From Clostridiales bacterium (GTDB taxonomy: Bacteria > Bacillota > Clostridia > Christensenellales > Borkfalkiaceae): 64,000 bases of DNA. The notes under the pieces were generated by a model. It was not told the DNA's origin and made no database searches. It was given only the letters and a program-made list of their open reading frames with translations. The position numbers were made by a program, and so were the translations under genes. Shown here in pieces: positions 15,702 to 24,027 of this stretch. The stretch lies in the NCBI GenBank assembly GCA_015055615.1, contig SVHT01000007.1, positions 1 to 64,000 on the forward strand. Reading direction: 5' to 3'. Numbering within the stretch: the first letter of the stretch is position 1; each line of letters starts with the position of its first letter.

Positions 15702-17102
15702 ATGGCAGAAAAGAGAGCGGTAACGATGGAAAAACTCGTTTCCCTTTGCAAAAACAGAGGCTTTATCTTCCCCGGCAGCGAAATCTACGGCGGTCTTGCA
15801 AACACGTGGGACTACGGTCCTTTGGGCGTGGAACTTAAAAACAACGTCAAAAAGGCTTGGTGGAAGAAATTCGTGCAGGAAAACCCCTACAACACGGGTG
15901 TGGACTGCGCTATTTTGATGAACACGCGCACCTGGCAGGCGTCCGGGCATTTGGGCGGTTTCTCCGACCCTTTGATGGACTGCAAGAGCTGTAAAGCCCG
16001 TCACCGCGCCGACCACCTTGTGGAAAATTACGCCGAGAAAAAAGGTTTGAAAATTGAAGTTGCGGCAATGGATAACGACGCCCTCGAAGCCTTTATCAAC
16101 GAACACAAAATCGTTTGTCCCGTTTGCGGAAACTCCGACTTTACGTCTATCCGTAAATTTAACTTGATGTTCAAGACCTTCCAAGGGGTTACCGAGGACA
16201 GCGCGAACACCGTTTACCTTCGTCCCGAAACGGCGCAAGGCATCTTCGTAAACTTTGAAAACGTACAACGTTCTACCCGTATGCGCGTGCCTTTCGGTAT
16301 TGCGCAAATCGGTAAATCCTTCCGTAACGAAATCACGCCCGGTAACTTTACCTTCCGTACCCGTGAATTCGAACAGATGGAACTCGAATTCTTCTGCAAG
16401 CCCGGCACCGACCTCGAATGGTTTGCGTATTGGAAAGATTACTGCCGCGATTGGTTGCTTTCCTTGGGCATGAAATCGGAAAACCTGCACCTGCGCGACC
16501 ACTCGCCCGAAGAGCTTTGTTTCTATTCCAAGGCGACGACGGACTTTGAGTACAACTTCGCGTTCGGTTGGGGCGAACTTTGGGGAGTTGCGGACAGAAC
16601 GGATTACGATTTGAGCCAGCACGCAAAAGAATGTGGCAAGCCCATCACCTATCTCGACCCCGTGACCAACGAAAGATACGTGCCCTACGTTGTAGAGCCC
16701 TCCCTCGGCGCGGACCGTGTCGTACTCGCGTTCTTGACGGACGCGTACGACGAGGAAGTAGTGGACGCAGAAAAGAACGACGTTCGTACCGTCCTTAGAT
16801 TGCACCCCTTCCTTGCTCCCTACAAGTGCGCGGTATTGCCTTTGCAAAAAAATCTGTCCGAAAAAGCAGACGAAATCTATGCGAAGATGATGAAGAAATT
16901 CCCCACGACCTACGACGTGACCGGTTCTATCGGGAAACGTTACCGCCGTCAGGACGAAATCGGTACGCCGTTCTGCGTAACCATCGACTTCCAGACCTTG
17001 GAAGACAACACGGTGACCGTTCGTGACCGCGACAGCATGGAACAAATTCGCGTCCCCGTGGAAGAGGCTATCCAATATATCGAAGAAAAAATTCAATTCT
17101 AA
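15702..17102 (+). CDS. glyS: Glycyl-tRNA synthetase (homodimeric type)
   Basis: This 466-residue class II synthetase belongs to the alpha2 (eukaryote-like, glyQS) type. It has the N-terminal motif [20 protein letters not shown], a motif 2 with FRNEITPG, motif 3 with EPSLGADRV, and a C-terminal anticodon-binding domain from about residue 370. The start has only a weak ribosome site (GAAGAGG). It has its own sigma-A promoter and is followed by a lipoprotein cassette. Confidence 0.97.
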   Translation: MAEKRAVTMEKLVSLCKNRGFIFPGSEIYGGLANTWDYGPLGVELKNNVKKAWWKKFVQENPYNTGVDCAILMNTRTWQASGHLGGFSDPLMDCKSCKARHRADHLVENYAEKKGLKIEVAAMDNDALEAFINEHKIVCPVCGNSDFTSIRKFNLMFKTFQGVTEDSANTVYLRPETAQGIFVNFENVQRSTRMRVPFGIAQIGKSFRNEITPGNFTFRTREFEQMELEFFCKPGTDLEWFAYWKDYCRDWLLSLGMKSENLHLRDHSPEELCFYSKATTDFEYNFAFGWGELWGVADRTDYDLSQHAKECGKPITYLDPVTNERYVPYVVEPSLGADRVVLAFLTDAYDEEVVDAEKNDVRTVLRLHPFLAPYKCAVLPLQKNLSEKADEIYAKMMKKFPTTYDVTGSIGKRYRRQDEIGTPFCVTIDFQTLEDNTVTVRDRDSMEQIRVPVEEAIQYIEEKIQF

Positions 17103-17128
17103 CGATTGCGCCCCGATTTTCGGGCAAG

Positions 17129-17166
17129 AAAAAACGGCTGTCAAAAGGCGTTCCCTATAAGGGATT
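17129..17166 (+). repeat. Left inverted repeat of the lipoprotein cassette
   Basis: Thirteen bases (AAAAAACGGCTGT, 17129-17141) are exactly complementary to 17842-17854. After a divergent 10-11-nt stretch, CCCTATAAGGGATT matches the complement of the right end at 12 of 14 positions. Together they form imperfect terminal repeats about 38 bp long. Confidence 0.6.
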
Positions 17167-17199
17167 ATATACATCAAAGAAAATTTAGAAAATAATCTT

Positions 17200-17703
17200 A
17201 TGAAAAAAATAATCTGCTTTTTATCTTTGATTATAATGTGTTTTTGCTTATGCTCTTGTGACCCAGGAACATATACAATAAAACCTAACAGTTTAGAAGG
17301 TGTTAAAACCATCGAGTTAATTGATTATAAAAACCCAGACCAAAAGCATTTTGCGTCGTGGGTGCCAAATCATTTTGAAGATTTAAAACCTTTCGATACT
17401 GCAAAAGCCACGGTTATTGAAATATTGCAGGAAGAAAGGAAATCAGATTTTTTAGATGCCTTTATGCAGACGGATATTCTGAATAAGTATTACGCTTATG
17501 ATTCACCAGTGGATATTTGTATAAGATTAAATTATGAAAATGGCAATTTTTTAATTATTTGGTCTAACTATAAGAAAAATTCTTTCGCTGGTTATATAGG
17601 TGAGTATTCGGCTGACGGAACGGTTTTGTCTTTCTGGGGATCTTTTAGTGGCTTATCATATTATCAAGGGCTAATAAATAATTTCTTTAGTTACAACATT
17701 TAA
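17200..17703 (+). CDS. Predicted lipoprotein, function unknown
   Basis: The 167-residue protein has a lipoprotein signal: KK start, hydrophobic stretch at 4-17, lipobox L-C-S-C with the modified cysteine near residue 20. The mature part has no motif I recognise. The gene is much richer in AT than glyS and the following genes and is enclosed by imperfect inverted repeats, suggesting transfer. No strong ribosome site is visible, although A-rich sequence precedes the ATG. Confidence 0.7.
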   Translation: MKKIICFLSLIIMCFCLCSCDPGTYTIKPNSLEGVKTIELIDYKNPDQKHFASWVPNHFEDLKPFDTAKATVIEILQEERKSDFLDAFMQTDILNKYYAYDSPVDICIRLNYENGNFLIIWSNYKKNSFAGYIGEYSADGTVLSFWGSFSGLSYYQGLINNFFSYNI

Positions 17704-17757
17704 TTTAAATCAATTAACAACCACAGATTATCTTCATTTTAATTGATTAGTAAAAAA

Positions 17758-17796
17758 AGCACACTACATTTCGCCTTTTGCGAAGTATAGTGTGCT
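17758..17796. terminator. Terminator of the lipoprotein gene
   Basis: AGCACACTA pairs with TAGTGTGCT, with an inner TTCGC/GCGAA stem. An A-run precedes it and T-rich sequence follows. Confidence 0.75.
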
Positions 17797-17816
17797 ATAC
17801 TTTTGTTTTAGATATT

Positions 17817-17854
17817 AAATCTCTTGTAGGGACTCGGTAAAACAGCCGTTTTTT
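17817..17854 (-). repeat. Right inverted repeat of the lipoprotein cassette
   Basis: Counterpart of 17129-17166 in inverted orientation. The 13-bp outer arm ACAGCCGTTTTTT is perfect, and the inner part is 12 of 14. With its T-run it could also be half of a former glyS terminator split by insertion. Confidence 0.6.
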
Positions 17855-17866
17855 GTTTGCATTACG

Positions 17867-18811
17867 TTATTTGATTTCTTTCATAAGCTCCGCCGCCTCA
17901 AAGAGTTGCTTACGCCACTCTTCCGTTGTCATCGCCCAAGTCGTTTGGATAATGCCAAAGTATTGGCTTTCGGCAACGTTTTTTTTGCAAAAATTATGTA
18001 AAAGCGGTGCGTTTTCCGCAAAATATTCGTTGCTCGCGCCTGCGAGAATATCAAAGCCCGCGTCGCCTAAAATCTTGAAAGGCGCTACGCGGATTTTGTT
18101 TTCTTCCGACAGCTCTCCCTCGAAAACGTTGAAATAATACCAAGGGCATTGCAAGACGGATTTCGGGCATCTTTCCACAAACTCCTGCGGTTTATGCCGA
18201 GCATAGTCCGACCAAATGCACGCGCGTACGCCGTTTTTCTCCACGCAATCCACCAAATAGTACAAATCGCGCCACCACAAATCGTTTTGACGGATAACGA
18301 CGTAATCGTACTGCGCTTGGTTTTCGTACACCTCTTCGTCCATGCCAAGATGCAAAATTTCGGGCTTAAAGAGCGCGCAAACCTCGTCAATCAAATCTCG
18401 GCACACGCGGTAATAGGTTTCCGTCGAAACCATTTTGGAATACTCTTTCATCCAAGTATCGTGGCAAGTCGAAAAATTGAGTTTGGGGATAATTTTTATC
18501 CCCTTTGCGCGCAAGTTTTTGATAACGTCCAAAGTTTCTTGACGGGTGAGCGAGCCGTCAATGGCAAGCTCGGGGTGTGATTCGTAAACGATACCGTCCG
18601 CCAAATCGAGTACCACCGTATTGATACCGCAGTTCGGCAAAAAATCAATCAGCTCGTCGAACAAACGGCGGTCGAAACGCATACTTTCCGAGGCGGCGCT
18701 CTTCCACACCTTGCCTGGTTCGTTCGGATCGTTCCCGCGGTCGTTTCCGACCTCAAACCAAAGGTTCGTTCCGATATGGATAAGCATTCCTTTCATAAAC
18801 TCGTTTTTCAT
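17867..18811 (-). CDS. GH20-like TIM-barrel protein, probable cytoplasmic glycosidase
   Basis: This 314-residue protein has the layout of a beta/alpha barrel and carries EILHLGMDEE near residue 155, which resembles the H-x-G-x-D-E catalytic loop of family 20 hexosaminidases. There is no signal peptide, so it should act inside the cell. GAGGGG lies 8 nt before the ATG. It starts 13 bp after an FAD oxidoreductase gene and probably forms an operon with it, which hints at joint sugar or glycoside processing. Substrate and true family membership are uncertain. Confidence 0.6.
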   Translation of the reverse strand: MKNEFMKGMLIHIGTNLWFEVGNDRGNDPNEPGKVWKSAASESMRFDRRLFDELIDFLPNCGINTVVLDLADGIVYESHPELAIDGSLTRQETLDVIKNLRAKGIKIIPKLNFSTCHDTWMKEYSKMVSTETYYRVCRDLIDEVCALFKPEILHLGMDEEVYENQAQYDYVVIRQNDLWWRDLYYLVDCVEKNGVRACIWSDYARHKPQEFVERCPKSVLQCPWYYFNVFEGELSEENKIRVAPFKILGDAGFDILAGASNEYFAENAPLLHNFCKKNVAESQYFGIIQTTWAMTTEEWRKQLFEAAELMKEIK

Positions 18812-18824
18812 ACCCGTACCCCTC

Positions 18825-20111
18825 TTAGAAGTGTCCGTTGGTCAATTCTATCCCGTGCGCGCGTTTGTCGGGCACGGTGCGAGGCGCGTCTTTGGAAACG
18901 TATTCGTCGGGGAAGTGAATCATCACGTTTTCCTCTTCCAATCTCGCCTGCAATTTTCTAATATCCACGTCGGCGACTCCGCAACCCTCGTCGATTGCCA
19001 AACACGCCGCGTTCGCCGCCGCCTGCGCCGTCAAAATGGCGGGCGGAATCACGCGGATAACGTCCCACCCGTACCCCTCGGCAGACGCGCAACGCCCCGC
19101 CGTCAACATATTCGGGTAATCCTTTCTCGTCAGCGCGCGCAAAGGCACTTCGTACAAGAAATCACGGTATTCAAAATCGTTAATCGCGCAGACGGAATCG
19201 TCAAAATGCTTGTACACGTCGTCCGCCGTAAAGGTATAATCCCCTTGCAAACAACAGCTCGTTCTAAACTGTGGCATCAACGGCACCATAGCGACGTCGC
19301 GGGAAAGGCGGTCGTCCTTTTGCAGTTTTTTCAGCATTTCGATTTGGTTTTTAATCACGTAATCGCTTACTTCTTCGCAAGTAAGCCCCGACCAAAGCGG
19401 TACGCCCTCGGGTTGATTCGTCCCCCAAAGGGTGGCGGCGTAACCCGAAACGTTTGAATACGCCTCCTGCACGTTCTTCTTTTCCAACGCGCGTTTACAG
19501 CCGTCCAAGGTAATCTGCTTGCCGATATAGGTTGCAAAGTTTTGCCCCTTCACGCAAGGCACGCCCGCGCGACGCATTACGTCGAGTTCCCCCGTCGTGT
19601 CAATCAGCATTTTGCACGAATAATATTCCAATCCCGATTTAGAGGCAGTCACCACGCCACGGCACACGTTGCCCTCCATAATCGGCTCTACCGCCGTACA
19701 GTCAAAGAGCAAATCCACCCCCGACGCAACCACCTCTTCCGTCATTTGCGTCGCAAAAATATAGGGCGAAAACCGCGTCAGATACCGCACGTCCGTCGGG
19801 TTTTTCGGTTCGCCGTCTTTCCAAGGGCTGGGAATCGTGTCATATCCGTATTTCACGCTGTCACGTACCCATTTTTCACATCTGCCGAAGATGATTTGCT
19901 TGCCCCGTCCGTTACACATCGGCACGAACAAATTGATAAGCCCGAGCGTTGCAAGACCGCCAAGCAAAACGGACTTTTCAATAAGTAGCGTGCTTTTTCC
20001 GCGTTCCACCGCGCTGAGCGCCGCGCTGACACCGCTGACGCCCCCACCGCAAACGATAACGTCATAGCTCTTTTTTACCTGCAAATCTTTGGAAAAATTG
20101 ATTGTATTCAC
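18825..20111 (-). CDS. FAD-dependent oxidoreductase
   Basis: The 428-residue protein has an N-terminal dinucleotide fold with VIVCGGGVSGVSAA at about 18-31 and an acidic end to the second strand (LLIEK). It is of the FAD_oxidored type that is often found next to carbohydrate genes in gut clostridia and Bacteroides. No signal peptide is seen. Translation starts at GTG (20111) with AGAGGG 8 nt upstream. The downstream GH20-like gene follows after 13 bp. Substrate unknown; sugar or polyol oxidation is a guess from context. Confidence 0.8.
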   Translation of the reverse strand: MNTINFSKDLQVKKSYDVIVCGGGVSGVSAALSAVERGKSTLLIEKSVLLGGLATLGLINLFVPMCNGRGKQIIFGRCEKWVRDSVKYGYDTIPSPWKDGEPKNPTDVRYLTRFSPYIFATQMTEEVVASGVDLLFDCTAVEPIMEGNVCRGVVTASKSGLEYYSCKMLIDTTGELDVMRRAGVPCVKGQNFATYIGKQITLDGCKRALEKKNVQEAYSNVSGYAATLWGTNQPEGVPLWSGLTCEEVSDYVIKNQIEMLKKLQKDDRLSRDVAMVPLMPQFRTSCCLQGDYTFTADDVYKHFDDSVCAINDFEYRDFLYEVPLRALTRKDYPNMLTAGRCASAEGYGWDVIRVIPPAILTAQAAANAACLAIDEGCGVADVDIRKLQARLEEENVMIHFPDEYVSKDAPRTVPDKRAHGIELTNGHF

Positions 20112-20159
20112 AATACAAACCCTCTTTTTTATTCGCTTATTTCTCTTTCGTTAAACTTG

Positions 20160-20819
20160 TTACAACAGACCTTCGATTAAGATTTTGATACCGATACCGA
20201 GCAGTACCGCGCCACCAAACACCCCCGCTTTGTCGGCGAGCTTGTTGCCGATGAGCTTGCCAAGGTATACCGCGCCAAGCGCCAAGAACAGCGTGATACC
20301 CGCAATCAGTCCCGACGCGCCCCACGCCCCTAATGCCAGACCGCCGTGGAGGTTTGCCATCTGCAAGGTTACCCCCACCGCCAAAGCGTCGATGGAAGTC
20401 GCCACCGCCTGCAAAATCAGTCCACCGACCGATAAATCGGAGCATTCTTTTTTTAGCTTATTTTCGCTTGAACACGGACATGCCCCCTGCGTTTGGGGTG
20501 TTTTCTCCGTTTTTTCCCTTTTGTCTTTGACAAGGGCGCGTATGCTTTCAAACAACATTTTGCCACCCAAAATTGCTAGCAACGCAAAGGACACCCACGC
20601 GGATATTTTTTCAAACGTTTCCACAAACGCGTCTGCAATAATGCCCGTTATATAATATCCCGCCAAAGGCATCAACCCTTGGAATAGTCCGAACAGCCCG
20701 CCGATAACAAGGGCGCGCCAAAAGGGCATTTTGGGGTTGGTCATGCCGTCCGTCATAGCGACCGCGCATGCGTCCATCGCCAAGGCTACGCCAAGTAGCG
20801 CTATTTCCCAAATTTCCAT
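20160..20819 (-). CDS. mntP: Manganese efflux pump, MntP family
   Basis: This 219-residue protein has six predicted membrane helices in two similar halves, with the characteristic acidic residue in ALAMDACAVAMTDG near residue 16 and its counterpart ATSIDALAVGVT in the second half. It is slightly longer than E. coli MntP (188) because of a charged, cysteine-bearing loop between the halves. AAGGAAAG precedes the ATG. The promoter overlaps a palindrome. No manganese riboswitch was seen in the short leader. Confidence 0.9.
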   Translation of the reverse strand: MEIWEIALLGVALAMDACAVAMTDGMTNPKMPFWRALVIGGLFGLFQGLMPLAGYYITGIIADAFVETFEKISAWVSFALLAILGGKMLFESIRALVKDKREKTEKTPQTQGACPCSSENKLKKECSDLSVGGLILQAVATSIDALAVGVTLQMANLHGGLALGAWGASGLIAGITLFLALGAVYLGKLIGNKLADKAGVFGGAVLLGIGIKILIEGLL

Positions 20820-20846
20820 TTTTTCTTTCCTTATTTATATAGCATT

Positions 20847-20870
20847 ATATGGCCTGTCGCCAAGCCATAT
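20847..20870 (-). promoter_or_regulatory. Palindrome over the mntP promoter
   Basis: ATATGGC and GCCATAT (7-bp arms, 10-nt gap) overlap the likely -35/-10 region, where TATAAT overlaps the end of the repeat. It may bind a metal- or stress-responsive repressor. Confidence 0.45.
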
Positions 20871-20878
20871 TCAAGGTT

Positions 20879-21505
20879 TTATATGCAATTTCGTTCGCGC
20901 AAAATGGCGAGCACGTCCGCAAAAATTTCCTGCGGAGTTTTGTTTCCGTCTACGGCTACGATACGGTCGGGCTCTTGCTCGGCAAGTGCCTTATAGCCAG
21001 CGTATACGCGCTGATGAAATGCCATACCCGCCTGCTCCAATCTATCGTTTTCGTCTGCGCCGTGCTTACGCTGAAAAGCCGCCTCGGGGGTAAGGTCGAT
21101 AAATATCGTCACGTCGGGACGGTATTTTTTAAGCGCCTGCCCATTGATTTGCGCAATAAAATCTACGCCCAAACCGCGCGCATACGCTTGATAGGCAAGC
21201 GACGAGTCCACGTAACGGTCGCAAACGACCAATTTCCCCTCCGCAAGGGCGGGCTCTACACGGTCGGCAAGGTGTTGCATACGCGCCGCCGCATACAAAA
21301 GCGCCTCGCAATCGTCCGTCATTTCCGCGTTTTTACCGTTGAGCAAAATTTCGCGAATCGCTTCTGAAATCTTACCGCCACCCGGCTCACGGGTGAAAAT
21401 ATGCGGTACGTTTTCCTTTGCCAAATACTCGCTGAGCAATTTTAACTGCGTACTTTTTCCGCAACCGTCACAACCCTCAAAGGTAATAAATTTTCCTCTT
21501 GCCAT
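20879..21505 (-). CDS. tmk: Thymidylate kinase
   Basis: The 208-residue enzyme phosphorylates dTMP to dTDP. The P-loop is FEGCDGCGKST at 9-19, the DR(Y) box is VVCDRYVDSS, and a lid region follows with RKHGADENDR. The length is normal. It lies 11 bp after the PLP-enzyme gene, the same pair (yaaO-tmk) as in Bacillus. A purine-rich ribosome site precedes the ATG. Confidence 0.96.
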   Translation of the reverse strand: MARGKFITFEGCDGCGKSTQLKLLSEYLAKENVPHIFTREPGGGKISEAIREILLNGKNAEMTDDCEALLYAAARMQHLADRVEPALAEGKLVVCDRYVDSSLAYQAYARGLGVDFIAQINGQALKKYRPDVTIFIDLTPEAAFQRKHGADENDRLEQAGMAFHQRVYAGYKALAEQEPDRIVAVDGNKTPQEIFADVLAILRERNCI

Positions 21506-21516
21506 GCCTTTCCCCT

Positions 21517-22815
21517 TTATTCGTCCTTAAAAATTTCTATTTGTCCGTTGCGCAAGCCAAAGACGTTGCTCGCCCGTTGCAACAGCGTAATTTTTTCTTC
21601 CGTAATCACTTGCCCCGCCTTGATAAGCGGTGTACAAGGCGGAAACAATCCGCAAGTCCTTGCGCATATCCGCCCGCTTGTCGCGCCGATATCCAACCAC
21701 TCCGTTGCCCTATTTTTTGGCAAAACCACGGGGGACGGGTCGTAATCAAGCGTTTTTTTGCACGTCAGCGGATACTTTTTAAAAAGGTTTTCTAATACGG
21801 CAATCAGCCGTTCAAAATCTTCCAAGTTCGTCATTGGGGACAGATAAAAGGTAACCGCGTTGCCGTCGCAAAATTCGGCGTACAGTCCTGCGTTTTTCGC
21901 ATCCTCTTCCGCCTCGAACGCTCTTTCGCCGAAGATAGCGCAAAGTTTCGTCCAATCTCCCCCGCAATAGACGCGTCCGTTTCCGTTCGTATACGCCTTT
22001 ACCCGTTTTTCCAATTCCGCGCTTCGCGGATATTTTACCGCATATTCCACGCTTGCCATAATCGGATACGACGGACTGGTCGTCCTAAAAATGTCAAGCG
22101 CCAAACGCAATTTTTCGCCAAGCTCTTCCGTCCGCGCGGAAACCACCGCCCCTTGGGTGAGCGCGGGTAGGCTCTTATGTACGCCGTCCACCCAAAGGTC
22201 GGCATACGCCCCCGCGTATAAGTCTTTATCAAAATGCAAATGCCCGCCGTGCGCGCCGTCGATTAGGAGCAATTTTCCCGTTTCATCGCAATACGCGCGC
22301 GCCTCGCTCAAATCCGCCACGTTTCCGTAATAATCGGGCGAGGTCAAAAACAACCCGTCTGCCTCCGCCAAAAGCTCGCCAAAAAGCGCTTTCATCGCAG
22401 ACATGGTATGCCCTTTCGGGATTTCTTTCACTTTTTTTTGCGGATATACCAAAGGCTCTATGCCAAGCAATAGACACCCGTTAAAGACGCTCTTGTGCGA
22501 GTCCTTGCAAACGGCGATTTTACGTACGCCGACCGACCTTGCCGCATGCAACATACTCAATACGCCACAGGTACTCCCGTCCGTTAAAATAAAGCTCTTC
22601 GCCGCGCCTAAAATCTCGGCAATATCCTGCTCCGCCGCCGCAATGCAACCTGTCGGACAGGAAAGATTGTCCGAATAGGACAGCTCGGTAATATCCCAAC
22701 CGCCCACCTTATGGCCAGGCGTGTGAAAGGATACGTGGGGTTGCGTTTGCCCGATTAACATCTTGGCAATTTTGCAATTTTTTAGAACGTTTTCGTCCTG
22801 CAATATTCTACGCAT
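21517..22815 (-). CDS. Orn/Lys/Arg decarboxylase-family PLP enzyme
   Basis: This 432-residue fold-type I enzyme has the opening SFHTPGHK, the aspartate loop LLIDGAHGGH and the PLP lysine in VDGVHKSLPALTQGA. It is shorter than inducible decarboxylases (700 or more) and matches the YaaO-like clade linked to tmk. It may be an amino-acid decarboxylase (arginine, lysine or ornithine) for polyamines; the substrate cannot be read from sequence. It overlaps the upstream membrane-protein gene by 8 bp, so translation is probably coupled. Confidence 0.85.
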   Translation of the reverse strand: MRRILQDENVLKNCKIAKMLIGQTQPHVSFHTPGHKVGGWDITELSYSDNLSCPTGCIAAAEQDIAEILGAAKSFILTDGSTCGVLSMLHAARSVGVRKIAVCKDSHKSVFNGCLLLGIEPLVYPQKKVKEIPKGHTMSAMKALFGELLAEADGLFLTSPDYYGNVADLSEARAYCDETGKLLLIDGAHGGHLHFDKDLYAGAYADLWVDGVHKSLPALTQGAVVSARTEELGEKLRLALDIFRTTSPSYPIMASVEYAVKYPRSAELEKRVKAYTNGNGRVYCGGDWTKLCAIFGERAFEAEEDAKNAGLYAEFCDGNAVTFYLSPMTNLEDFERLIAVLENLFKKYPLTCKKTLDYDPSPVVLPKNRATEWLDIGATSGRICARTCGLFPPCTPLIKAGQVITEEKITLLQRASNVFGLRNGQIEIFKDE

Positions 22816-23875
22816 TGTTCGTTTCGTACTTCACCGACGAGTATTCGTCAATCATATACACGATATAACAAAGGCTTTCGTATTCAAAGGTATCGGCTAC
22901 GCCCTTAAAATCAAACAGACAGACGTTCATATTTTCCGCGGTTTGCGCGTCAAGAGTCATTTCGCGCTTAAACCCAATTTCGCTGTCCGCGACAACGGGG
23001 TAATAGGCAACCGCCGCTTTAAGTTTATGCATTGCGGGCTTGGTCGCATCGTAAACGTCCTTTCTACCCCCTTTGTCCAGGCTTGGGCACAGATTGATGG
23101 CATACGTACCTCTAAACTCCTGCCCGTCCGCATAAAAATCTTCCACCACCGTTTCCGTTACGTCAACGATTTTTTCGGCTCTGTACCAATTAAACTTTAT
23201 CAACGCTTCGCGGTATTTTTTGATACGCGCAATTTCGCCTTGTACGCCCAATTCACGCGCCGTAGCCTTTCTAAACCGCTTGTCCTTTTTCGTGCGGAAA
23301 TTGAAATCCAATCTGATTTGTTGCTCGTCCGGTTCTTCCACCGTCTTATAATCGCCGTAGTATCTGTTCAAGAAAGTTTCCAAATTGGTCAAATAAACGT
23401 TGATATCAAACAAAGACCCACGGTTGTTGGAAACGAACTGATCCAAATAATTATCGCCTTTTTCGTATACGTAGGAAGTGCCGTTGCTCGTTTCGACAAA
23501 ATTGTTCGTCGCGACAAGCTCGTGCTCGTCCGAAATAAAGATAACGTCCCCTTCTTCCACCGTCGTACGCGCCAACAGCAACTCAAACGCCATTGATTCG
23601 TTGGCAGCCAAATCCACCGTTGACGTTTCTATTACTTCATAGGAAAAGGTATTGTTGAAAAACGCGGAATTGTATTTTTTATTAAACTCTTCCGAAAACG
23701 CGACGTTCCCAACGTAATTCATAACAGTAAATTTCTGGGAGGGCGTAATCGCCGTGCCCGTCATCGTGAAGACGAGTAACCACACAACAATCAACCCCGC
23801 CGCCGCCAATACGATTTTAAACCAATCGTACGAGAGCATTCTACTCAACCGCAATTTGGTTATTTTTGCATCCAT
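22808..23875 (-). CDS. Membrane-anchored protein, function unknown
   Basis: The 355-residue protein has a short cytoplasmic start, one membrane helix at about 20-40 and a roughly 310-residue outer part. The segment after the helix (tyrosine/asparagine-rich, then EEGDVIFISDEHELV) has the feel of a solute-binding-like fold, but no family is recognised. TAGGAG lies 5 nt before the ATG. It overlaps the PLP-enzyme gene by 8 bp, forming a three-gene unit with tmk. Confidence 0.7.
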   Translation of the reverse strand: MDAKITKLRLSRMLSYDWFKIVLAAAGLIVVWLLVFTMTGTAITPSQKFTVMNYVGNVAFSEEFNKKYNSAFFNNTFSYEVIETSTVDLAANESMAFELLLARTTVEEGDVIFISDEHELVATNNFVETSNGTSYVYEKGDNYLDQFVSNNRGSLFDINVYLTNLETFLNRYYGDYKTVEEPDEQQIRLDFNFRTKKDKRFRKATARELGVQGEIARIKKYREALIKFNWYRAEKIVDVTETVVEDFYADGQEFRGTYAINLCPSLDKGGRKDVYDATKPAMHKLKAAVAYYPVVADSEIGFKREMTLDAQTAENMNVCLFDFKGVADTFEYESLCYIVYMIDEYSSVKYETNNA

Positions 23876-23987
23876 TTTCGCTCCTATCTATCCGCCGTCT
23901 AAGGGCGAATACTATCTTATCTTTTTACATTAACTCGCCGCCAAATGCGTCGCTGTTTTTTGACGTGCAATGAAATCTCTATAAATT

Positions 23988-24018
23988 ACGCCGACTCGCC
24001 GCAAGGGCAAATCGGCGT
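23988..24018 (-). terminator. Terminator of the greA-lysS operon
   Basis: ACGCCGA and TCGGCGT arms with an inner GC-rich part lie just past the lysS stop; the sequence on the minus strand is A/T-rich. Confidence 0.7.
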
Positions 24019-24027
24019 TTTGTTACC

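Noticed and set aside
15591..17312. 573-codon frame on the minus strand opposite glyS
   Set aside because: Antisense shadow of glyS; its translation lacks any family signature.
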